Below, piece after piece: positions 51,188 to 62,900 of a DNA stretch of 64,000 nucleotides. The position numbers and the translations under genes were made by a program. Numbering within the stretch: the stretch's first letter is position 1; every line of letters starts with the position of its first letter. A model generated the notes under the pieces. That model had not been told where the DNA came from. It was given only the letters and a program-made list of their open reading frames with translations, and searched no databases. Source of the DNA: Calliopsis andreniformis (lineage: Eukaryota > Arthropoda > Insecta > Hymenoptera > Andrenidae). The stretch covers positions 14,388,157-14,452,156 of the forward strand of contig NW_027480429.1 in assembly GCF_051401765.1 (NCBI RefSeq). Reading direction: 5' to 3'.

Positions 51188-54100
51188 TGAAAGTGATGGT
51201 CATTTCTACGTACCGGGCAACCTAGGCTTCACCCCAGGGCGTTGCTCCAACAGATTGAATAGCTAGGGCCTTAGAAGTCAAAGCCCAAAGCATAAAATGC
51301 AATAAAAATACAACAGTCTTTCCATCATATAACAGGAATAATTGCAACCCGTGTAAGTGATGGTCATTTCTACTTTCCGGGCAACCTAGGCTTCACCCTA
51401 GGGCGTTGTTCCACATGATGGAATAGTTAGGGCCTAAGAAGTCAAGCCAGTAGCATAAAATACGATATAGGTACAACAGCTTTTCCATCGTATAAAACGA
51501 ATTATTGCTACCAGTGTGAAAGTTATGGTCATTTCTACTTTCCGGCCAACCTAGGCTACACCCTAGGGCGTTGTTCCACCTGATGGAATAGTTAGGGCCT
51601 AAGAAGTCAACGCCAGAAGCATAAAATACGATATAAATACAACAGCTTTTCCATCGTATAAAACGAATAATTGCAACCAGTTGAAAGTGATGGTCATTTC
51701 TACGTACCGGGCAACCTAGGCTTCACTCTAGGGCGTTGCTCCACCAGATCAAACAGTTAGGGCCTCACAAGTCAACGCCCGAAGCATAAAATACAAGATA
51801 AATAGAAGAGTTTTTCCATTGTGTAAAACGAATAATTGCTACCAGTGTAAAAGTTATGGTCATTTCTACGTTCCGGGCAACCTAGGCTTCACTCTATGGC
51901 GTTCTTCCACCACATCGAATAGCTACGGCCTCAGAAGTCAACACCTGAAGTCTAAAATACAATAAAAATACAACAGTCTTTCCATCCTATAACAGGAATA
52001 ATTGCAACCCGTGTGAAGGTGATGGTCATTTCTGCGATCCAGGCAACCTAGGCTTCACTCTAAGGCGTTGTTCCACCAGATCGAATAGTTAGGGTCTAAG
52101 AAGTCAACGCCAGTAGCATAAAATACGATATAAATACAACAACTTTTCCATCGTATAAAACGAATAATTGCAACCAGTTTGAAGGTGATGGTCATTTCTA
52201 CGTGCCGGGCAACCTAGGCTTCACTCTAGGTCGTTGCTCCACCAGACGAAACAGTTAGGGCCTTAGAAGTCAACGCCCGAAGCACAAAATACAAAATAAA
52301 TAGAACAGTTATTCCATTGTATAGAACGCATAATTGCTACCAGTGTAAAAGTTATGGTCATTTCTACGTTCCGGGCAACCTAGGCTTCACCCAAGGGCGT
52401 TGTTCCAACAGATCGAATAGTTCGGGCCTAAGAAGTGAACGCCAGAAGAACAAAATACAATATAAATATAACAGTTTTTCCATCGTATAAAACGAATAGT
52501 AGCAACCAGTGTGAAAGTTATGGTCATTTCTACGTTCCGGGTAACCTAGGTTTCACTCTAGGGCGTTGCTCCACCAGATCAAACAGTTAGGGCCTTAGAA
52601 GCCAACGCCCGAAGCATTAAATACAAAATAAGTAGAACAGTTTTTCCATTGTAAAAAACGAATAATTGCTACCAGTGTAAACGTTATGGTCATTTCTAAG
52701 TTCCGGGCAACCCAGGCTTCACTCTATGGCGTTGCTCCACTAGATCGAATAGCTAGGGCCTTTGAAGTCAATGCCAGAAGCATAAAATACAATATAAATA
52801 CAACCCTTTTTCCATCGTATAAAACAAATAATTACAACCAGTATGAAACTTATGGTCATTTCTACTTTCCGAGCAACCTACACTTCACCCTAGGGCGATG
52901 CTCCAACAGATTGAATAGTTAGGGCCTTAGAAGTCAACGCCCGAAGCATAAAATGCAATAAAAATACAACAGTGTTTCCATCATATAACAGGAATAATTG
53001 AAATCAGTTTGAAAGCGATGGCCAATTCTACGTTCCGGGCAAACTAGGCTTCACTCTAGGGCGTTGATCCACCAGATCAAACAGTTAGGGCCTTAGAAGC
53101 CAACGCCCGAAGCATTAAATACAAAATAAGTAGAACAGTTTTTCCATTGTATAAAACGAATAATTGCTACCAGTGTAAACGTTATGGTCATTTCTACGTT
53201 CCGGGCAACCCAGGCTTCACTCTATGGCGTTGCTCCACTAGATCGAATAGCTAGGCCCTTTGAAGTCAACGCCAGAAGCATAAAATACAATATAAATACA
53301 ACACTTTTTCCATCGTATAAAACAAATAATTGCAACCAGTATGAAACTTATGGTCATTTCTACTTTCCGAGCAACCTACACTTCACCCTAGGGCGTTGCT
53401 CCAACAGATTGAATAGTTTCGGCCTTAGAAGTCAATGCCCGAAGCATAAAATACGATATAAATAAAACAGTTTTTCCATTGTATAAACCGAATAATTGCA
53501 ACCAGTATAAAAGTTATGGTCATTTCTACTTTCCGGGCGACCTGGGCTTCACCCTAGGACGTTGCTCCAACAGATTGAATAGTTAGGGCCTTAGAAGTCA
53601 ATGCCCGAAGCATAAAATACATTATAAATACAACAGTTTTTCCATCATATAAAACGAATAATTGCAACTAGTATGAAAGTTATGGTCATTTCTACTTTCC
53701 GGGCAACCTAGGCTTCACCCTAGGGCGTTGCTCCAACAGATTGAATAGCTAGGGCTATAGAAGTCAAAGCCCAAAGCATAAAATGCAATGAAAGTACAAC
53801 AGCCTTTCCATCATATAACAGGAATAATTGCAACCCGTGTAAGTTATGGTCATTTCTACTTTCCGGGCAACCTAGGCTTCACCCTAGGGCGTTGTTCCAC
53901 ATGGTGGAATAGTTAGGGCCTAAGAAGTCAACGCCAGAAGCATAAAATACGATATAGATACAACAGCTTTTCCATCGTATAAAACGAATTATTGCTACCA
54001 GTGTGAAAGTTATGGTCATTTCTACTTTCCGGCCAACCTAGGCTACACCCTAGGGCGTTGTTCCACCAGATCGAATAGTTAGGGCCTAAGAAGTCAACGC

Positions 54101-56360
54101 CAGTAGCATAAAATACGATATAAATACAACAGCTTTTCCATCGTATAAAACGAATAATTGCAACCAGTTTGAAAGTGATGGTCATTTCTACGTACCGGGC
54201 AACCTAGGCTTCACTCTAGGGCGTTGCTCCACCAGACGAAACAGTTAGGGCCTTAGAAGTCAACGCCCAAAGCATAAAATGCAATAAAAATGCAACAGCC
54301 TTTCCATCATATGACAGGAATAATTGCAACCCGTGTAAGTTATGGTCATTTCTACTTTCCGGGCAACCTAGGCTTCACCCTAGGGCGTTGCTCCACCAGA
54401 TCAAACAGTTAGGGCCTTAGAAGCCAACGCCCGAAGCATTAAATACAAAATAAGTAGAACAGTTTTTCCATTGTATAAAACGAATAATTGCTACCAGTGT
54501 AAACGTTATGGTCATTTCTACGTTCCGGGCAACCCTGGCTTCACTCTATGGCGTTGCTCCACTAGATCGAATAGCTAGGGCCTTTGAAGTCAACGCCAGA
54601 AGCATAAAATACAATATAAATACAACACTTTTTCCATCGTATAAAACAAATAATTGCAACCAGTATGAAACTTATGGTCCTTTCTACTTTCCGAGCAACC
54701 TACACTTCACCCTAGGGCGATGCTCCAACAGATTGAATAGTTAGGGCCTTAGAAGTCAACGCCCGAAGCATAAAATGCAATGAAAATACAACAGCGTTTC
54801 CATCATATAACAGAAATAATTGCAATCAGTTTGAAAGTGATGGCCAATTCTACGTTCCGGGCAAACTAGGCTTCACTCTAGGGCGTTGCTCCACCAGATC
54901 GAATAGTTAGGGCCTTAGAAGTCAACGCCCGAAGCATAAAATGCAGAATAAGTAGAACAATTTTTCCATCGTATAAAACGAATAATTGCAACCAGTGTGA
55001 AAGTTATGGTCGTTTCTACTTTCCGTGCAACCTAGGCTTCACCCTAGGGCGTTGCTCCAACAGATTGAATAGTTAGGGCCTTAGAAGTCAATGCCCGAAG
55101 CATAAAATACGATATAAATAAAACAGTTTTTCCATTGTATAAAACGAATAATTGCTACCAGTGTGAAAGTTATGGTCATTTCTACGTTCCGCGCAACCTG
55201 GGCTTTACCCCAGGGCGTTGCTCCACCAAATCGAATAGCTAGGTCCCTAGAAGTAAACGCCAGAAGCATAAAATACAATAAAGATGCAAAAGTTTTTCCA
55301 TCGTATAACAGGAATAACTGCAAACAGTATGAAAGTACTGGTCATTTCTACGTTCCGGGTAACCTAGGTTTCACGCTAGGGCGTTGCTCCACCAGATCGA
55401 ATAGCTAGGGACTTAGAATTCAACGCCTTAAGAATATAATACAGTATAAGTACAACAGTTTTTCCATCGTATGAAATGAATAATTGCAACCAGTGTGAAA
55501 GTTATGGTCATTTCTACATTTAGAGCAACCTAGGCTTCACTCTAGGGCGTTGTTCCACCAGATCGAATAGTTAGGGCCTAAGAAGTGAACGCCAGAAGCA
55601 TAAAATACAATATAAATACAACAGTTTTTCCATCATATAAAACGAATAATTGCAACCAGTATAAAAGTTATGGTCATTTCTACTTTCCGGGCGACCTAGG
55701 CTTCACCCTAGGGCGTTGCTCCGTCAGATTGAATAGCTAGGGCCTAAGAAGTCAACGCCAGTAGCATAAAATACGATATAAATACAAGAACTTTTCCATC
55801 GTATAAAACGAATAATTGCAACCAGTTTGAAGGTGATGGTCATTTCTACGTACCGGGCAACCTAGGCTTCACTCTAGGGCGTTGCTCCACCTGACGAAAC
55901 AGTTAGGGCCTTAGAAGTCAACGCCCGAAGCATAAAATACAAAATAAATAGAACAGTTATTCCATTGTATAAAACGCATAATTGCTACCAGTGTAAAAGT
56001 TATGGTCATTTCTACGCTCCGGGCAACCTAGGCTTCACCCAAGGGCGTTGTTCCACCAGATCGAATAGTTAGGGCCTAAGAAGTGAACGCCAGAAGCATA
56101 AAATACAATATAAATACAACAGTTTTTCCATCATATAAAACGAATAATTGCAACCAGTATGAAAGTTATGATCATTTCTTCTTTCCGGGCAACCTAGGCT
56201 TCACCCTAGGGCGTTGTTCCACCTGATGGAATAGCTAGGATCTAAGAAGTCAACGCCAGAAGCATAAAACACGATATAAATACAACAGCATTTACATCGT
56301 ATAAAACGAATAATTGCAACCAGTTTGAAAGTGATGGTCATTTCTACGTACCGGGCAACC
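51188..56360 (+). repeat. 31-monomer tandem duplication, copy 2
   Basis: The only difference I found lies at the far right edge, where CATTTACATC (base 56294) corresponds to CATTTCCATC (base 51156). Similarity ends near 56360, where CCTAGCC replaces CCTAGGC. It is the youngest-looking duplication in the window. Confidence 0.9.
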
Positions 56361-58345
56361 TAGCCTTCACTCTAGGGCGTTGCTCCACCAGATCAAACAG
56401 TTAGGGCCTTAGAAGTCAACGCCCGAAGCATAAAATACAAAATAATAGAACAGTTTTTCCATTGTATAAAACGAATAATTGCTACCAGTGTAAAATTTAT
56501 GGTCAATTCAACGTTCCGGTCAACCTAGGCTTCACCCTAGGGCGTTGTTCCACCAGATCGAATAGTTCGGGCCTAAGAAGTGAACGCCAGAAGAATAAAA
56601 TACAATATAAATATAACAGTGTTTCCATCGTATAAAACGAATAATAGCAACCAGTGTGAAAGTTGTGGTCATTTCGACGTTCCGGGCAACCTTGGTTTCA
56701 CTCTAGGGCGTCGCTCCACCAGATCAAACAGTTAGGGCCTTAGGAGCCAACGCCCGAAGCACTAAATACAAAATAAATAGAACAGTTTTTCCATTTTATA
56801 AAACGAATAATTGCTACCAGTGTAAAAGTTATGGTCATTTCTACGTTTCGGGCAACCTAGGCTTCACCCTAGGCCGTTGCTCCACCAGATCGAATAGTTA
56901 GGGCCTTAGAAGTCAACTCCCGAACCATAAAATACAAGATAAATAGAACAGTTTTTCCATCGTATAAAACGAATAATTGCTGCCAGTGTGAAAGTTATGG
57001 TCATTTCTACTTGCCGGGCAACCTAGGCTTCACCCTAGGGCGTTGTTCCACCTGATGGAATAGTTAGGACCTAAGAAGTCAACGCCAGAAGCATAAAATA
57101 CGATATAAATACAACAGCGTTTCCATCGTATAAAACGAATAATTGCAACCAGTTTGAAAGTGATGGTCATTTCTACGTACCGGGCAACCTAGCCTTCACT
57201 CTAGGGCGTTGCTCCACCAGATCAAACAGTTAGGGCCTTAGAAGTCAACGCCCGAAGCATAAAATACAAAATAATAGAACAGTTTTTCCATTGTATAAAA
57301 CGAATAATTGCTACCAGTGTGAAAGCTATGGTCATTTCTACTTTCCGGGCAACCTAGGCTTCACTCTAGGGCGTTGCTCCACCAGATCAAACAGTTAGGG
57401 CCTCAGAAGTCAACGCCCGCAGCATAAAATACAAGATAAATAGAAGAGTTTTTCCATTGTGTAAAACGGATAATTGCTACCAGTGTAAAAGTTATGGTCA
57501 TTTCTACGTTCCGGGCAACCTAGGCTTCACTCTATGGCGTTCTTCCACCACATCGAATAGCTACGGCCTCAGAAGTCAACACCTGAAGTCTAAAATACAA
57601 TAAAAATACAACAGTCTTTCCATTCTATAACAGGAATAATTGCAACCCGTGTCAAGGTGATGGTCATTTCTGCGTTCCAGGCAACCTAGGCTTCACTCTA
57701 GGGCGTTGTTCCACCAGATCGAATAGTTAGGGCCTAAGAAGTCAACGCCAGTAGCATAAAATACGATATAAATACAACAACTTTTCCATCGTATAAAACG
57801 TATAATTGCAACCAGTTTGAAGGTGATGGTCATTTGTACGTACCGGGCAACCTAGGCTTCACTCTAGGGCGTTGCTCCACCAGACGAAACAGTTAGGGCC
57901 TTAGAAGTCAACGCCCGAAGCATAAAATACAAAATAAATAGAACAGTTATTCCATTGTATAAAACGCATAATTGCTACCAGTGTAAAAGTTATGGTCATT
58001 TCTACGTTCCGGGCAACCTAGGCTTCACCCAAGGGCGTTGTTCCACCAGATCGAATAGTTAGGGCCTAAGATGTGAACGCCAGAAGAATAAAATACAATA
58101 TAAATATAACAGTTTTTCAATCGTATAAAACGAATAATTGCAACCAGTGTGTAAGTAATGGTCATTTCTAAGTTCCGGGCAACCTAGGCTTCACTCTAGG
58201 GCGTTGCTCCACCAGATCATACAGTTAGGGCCTTAGAAGCCAACGCCCGAAGCATAAAACACAAAATATATAGAACGGTTTTTCCATTGTATAAAACGAA
58301 TAATTGCTACCAGTGTAAAATTTATGGTCATTTCTACGTTCCGGG
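56361..58345 (+). repeat. Mosaic of segments also present at 38-44 kb
   Basis: Three successive stretches have different partners. About 56300-56865 matches 43700-44270 (offset 12593, marker TTTATGGTCAATTC). Around 56900-57300 matches 41320-41720 (offset 15579, marker AAGTCAACTCCCG with GCTGCCAGTGTG). About 57350-58070 matches 38620-39340 (offset 18733, marker GAAGTCTAAAATAC at 57585 and 38852). The copies differ by scattered substitutions. The order of segments is changed relative to their partners. Confidence 0.75.
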
Positions 58346-59971
58346 CAACCTAGGTTTCACTCCAGGGCGTGGCTCCTCGAGATCGAATAGTTACGGCCTA
58401 AGCAGTCAACGCCAGAAGCATAAAATACGATAAAGATGCAACAGTTTTTCCATCGTATAAAACGAATAATTGCATCCAGTGTGAAAGTTATGGTCATTTC
58501 TACATTCCGAGCAACCTAGGCCTCACTCTAGGGCGTTGTTCCACCAGATCAAATAGTTAGGGCCTAAGAAGTGAACGCCAGAAGCATAAAATGCAATAAA
58601 AATACAACAGTTTTTCCATCGTGTAGCAGGAGTAATATGCAACCAGTGTGATAGTAGTGGTCATTTCTACGTTCCGGGCAACCTAGGCTTCACTCCACGG
58701 CGTTGTTCCACCAGATCGAATAGTTAGGGCCTAAGAAGTCAACACCAGAAGAATAAAATACAAAATAAATACAACAGCCTTTACACCGTATAAAACGAAT
58801 AATTGCAACCCGTGTGAAAGTGATGGTCATTTCTACGTTCCAGGCAACCTAGGCTTCACTCTAGGGCGTTGTTCCACCAGATCGTATAGCTAGGGCCTAA
58901 GAATTAAACGCCAGAAGCATAAAATACAATATAAATACAACTGCTTTTCCATCGTATAAAACGAATAATTGCAACCAGTGTGAAAGTAATCGTCACTTCT
59001 ACGTTCCGGCAGACTAGGCATCACTCTAGGGCGTTGCTCCACCACATCTAATAGCTACGGCCTTAGAAGTCAACGCCAGAGGCATAAAATACAATATAAA
59101 TACAACAGCGTATCCATCGTATAAAACGAATAATTGCAACCAGTGTGAAAGTTATGGTCATTTCTACATTCCGAGCAACCTAGGCTTCACCCTAGGGCGT
59201 TGCTCCACCACATCGAATAGTTAGGTCCTTAGAAGTAAACGCCAGAAGCATAAAATGCGATTTAAATACAACAGCTTTTACATCGTATAAAAGGAATAAT
59301 TGCAAACAGTGTGAAAGTAATGGTCATTTCTACGTTCCGGCCAACCTGGGCTTCACCCTAAGCCGTTGTTCCACCAGATCGAATAGCTAGGGCCTAAGAA
59401 GTGAACGCCAGAACCATAAGATGCAATAAAAATACAACAGTTTTTCCATCGTATAACAGGATTAATTGCAACCAGTTTGAAAGTGATGGTCATTTCTCCT
59501 TTCCGGGCAACCTAGGCTTCACTCTAGGGCGTTGCTCCACCAGATCAAACAGTTAGGGCCACAGAAGTCAACGCCCGAAGCATAAAATACAAGATAAATA
59601 GAAGAGTTTTTCCATTGTGTAAAACGAATAATTGCTACCAGTGTAAAAGTTATGGTCATTTCTACGTTCCGGGCAACCTAGGCTTCACTCTATGGCGTTC
59701 TTCCACCACATCGAATAGCTACGGCCTCAGAAGTCAACACCTGAAGTCTAAAATACAATAAAAATACAACAGTCTTTCCATCCTATAACAGGAATAATTG
59801 CAACCCGTGTGAAGGTGATGGTCATTTCTGCGTTCCAGGCAACCTAGGCTTCACTCTAGGGCGTTGTTCCACCAGATCGAATAGTTAGGGCCTAAGAACT
59901 CAACGCCAGTAGCATAAAATACGATATAAATACAACAACTTTTCCATCGTATAAAACGAATAATTGCAACC
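58346..59971 (+). repeat. Long-range block J, copy 2
   Basis: Partner of 37455-39080. Private differences include CGTGGCTCCTCGAG near 58370, TTCCGGCAGAC near 59003 (bases lost) and GCGATTTAAATAC near 59257. It passes into block I copy 2 within a monomer near 59940-59971, with no foreign sequence at the join. Confidence 0.82.
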
Positions 59972-62900
59972 AGTTTGAAAGTGATGGTCATTTCTACGTA
60001 CCGCGCAACCTAGGCTTCACTATAGGGCGTTGCTCCACCAGGTCAAACAGTTAGGGCCTTAGAAGCCAACTCCCGAAGCATTAAAGACAAAATAAATAGA
60101 ACAGTTATTCCATTGTATAAAACGAATAATTGCTACCAGTGTAAAAGTTATGGTCATTTCTACGTTCAGGGCGACATAGGCTTCACCCTAGGCCGTTGTT
60201 CCACCAGATCGAATGGTTAGGGCCTAAGAAGTGAACGCCAGAAGCATAAAATACAATATAAATACAACAGTTTTTCCATCATATAAAACGAATAATTGCA
60301 ACCAGTATGAAAGTTATGGTCATTTCTACGTTCCGGGCAACCTAGGCTTCACCCTAGGGCGCTGCTCCAACAGATTGTATAGTTAGGGCCTTAGAAGTCA
60401 ATGCCCGGAGCATATAATGCAATAAAAATACAACAGTATTTCCATCATATAACAGGAATAATTGCAACCAATTTGAAAGTGATGGTCATTTATACGTACC
60501 GGGCAACCTACGCTTCACTCGAGGGCGTTGCTCCACCAGGTCGAATAGTTAGGGCCTTAGAAGTCAACTCCCGTAGCATAAAATACAAGATAAATAGAAC
60601 AGCTTTTCCATCGTATAAAACGAATAATTGCTGCCAGTGTGAAAGTTATGGTCATTTCTACTTGCCGGGCAACCTAGGCTTCACCCTAGGGCGTTGTTCC
60701 GCCTGATGGAATAGTTAGGGCCTAAGAAGTCAACGCCAGAAGCATAAAATACGATATAAATACAACAGCGTTTCCATCGTATAAAACGAATAATTGCAAC
60801 CAGTTTCAAAGTGATGGTCATTTCTACGTACCGGGCAACCTAGCCTTCACTCTAGGGCGTTGCTCCACCAGATCAAACAGTTAGGGCCTTAGAAGTCAAC
60901 GCCCGAAGCAGAAAATACAACATAATAGAACAGTTTTTCCATTGTATAAAACGAATAATTGCAAACAGTGTGAAAGTAATGGTCATTTCTACGTTCCGGC
61001 CAACCTGGGCTTCACCCTAGGCCGTTGTTCCACCAGATCGAATAGTTAGGGCCTAAGAAGTGAACGCCAGAACCATAAAATGCAATAAAAATACAACAGT
61101 TTTTCCATCGTATAACAGGATTAATTGCAACCAGTTTGAAAGTGATGGTCATTTCTCCTTTCCGGGCAACCTAGGCTTCACTCTAGGGCGTTGCTCCACC
61201 AGATCAAACAGTTAAGGCCTCAGAAGTCAACGCCCGAAGCATAAAATACAAGATAAATAGAAGAGTTTTTCCATTGTGTAAAACGAATAATTGCTACCAG
61301 TGTAAAAGTTATGGTCAATCCTACGTTCCGGGCAACCTAGGCTTCACTCCACGGCGTTGTTCCACCAGATCGAATAGTTAGGGCCTAAGAAGTCAACACC
61401 AGAAGAATAAAATACAAAATAAATACAACAGCCTTACACCGTATAAAACGAATAATTGCAACCCGTGTGAAAGTGATGGTCATTTCTACGTTCCAGGCAA
61501 CCTAGGCTTCACTCTAGGCCGTTGTTCCACCAGATCGTATAGCTAGGGCCTAAGAAGTAAACGCCAGAAGCATAAAATACGATATAAATACAACTGCTTT
61601 TCCATCGTATAAAACGAATAATTGCAACCAGTGTGAAAGTAATGGACATTTCTACGTTCCGGGCAACCTAGGCTTCACTCTAGGGCGTTGCTCCACCACA
61701 TCTAATAGCTACGGCCTTAGAAGTCAACGCCAGAGGCATAAAATACAATATAAATACAACAGCTTTTCCATCGTATAAAACGAATAATTGCTACCAGTGT
61801 GAAAGTTATGGTCATTTCTACTTTCCGGGCAACCTAGGCTTCACTCTAGAGCGTTGCTCCACCAGATCAAACAGTTAGGGCCTCAGAAGGCAACGCCCGA
61901 AGCATAAAATACAAGATAAATAGAAGAGTTTTTCCATTGTGTAAAACGAATAATTGCTACCAGTGTAAAAGTTATGGTCATTTCTACGTTCCGGGCAACC
62001 TAGGCTTCACTCTATGGCGTTCTTCCACCACATCGAATAGCTACAGCCTCAGAAGTCAACACCTGAAGTCTAAAATACAATAAAAATACAACAGTCTTTC
62101 CACCCTATGACAGGATTAATTGCTACCAGTGTGAAAGTTATGGTCATTTCTACTTTCCGGGCAACCTAGGCTTCACCCTAGGGCGTTGTTCCACCTGATG
62201 GAATAGTTAGGTCCCAAGAAGTCAACGCCAGAAGCATAAAATACGATATAAATACAACAGCTTTTCCATCGTATAAAACGAATAATTGCAACCAGTTTGA
62301 AAGTGATGATCATTTCTACGTACCGCGCAACCTAGGCTTCACTATAGGGCGTTGACCCACCAGGTCAAACAGTTAGGGCCTTAGAAGCCAACTCCCGAAG
62401 CATTAAAGACAAAATAAATAGAACAGTTTTTCCATTGTATAAAACGAATAATTGCTACCAGTATGAAAGTTATGGTCATTTCTACTTTCCGGGCAACCTA
62501 GGCTTCACCCTAGGGCGCTGCTCCAACAGATTGTATAGTTAGGGCCTTAGAAGTCAATGCCCGAAGCATATAATGCAATAAAAATAAAACAGTATTTCCA
62601 TCATATAACAGGAATAATTGCAACCAATTTGAAAGTGATGGTCATTTATACGTACCGGGCAACCTACGCTTCACTCGAGGGCGTTGCTCCACCAGATCGA
62701 ATAGTTAGGGCCTTAGAAGTCAACTCCCGTAGCATAAAATACAAGATAAATAGAACAGTTTTTCCATCGTATAAAACGAATAATTGCTGCCAGTGTGAAA
62801 GTTATGGTCATTTCTACTTGCCGGGCAACCTAGGCTTCACCCTAGGGCGTTGTTCCGCCTGATGGAATAGTTAGGGCCTAAGAAGTCAACGCCAGAAGCA

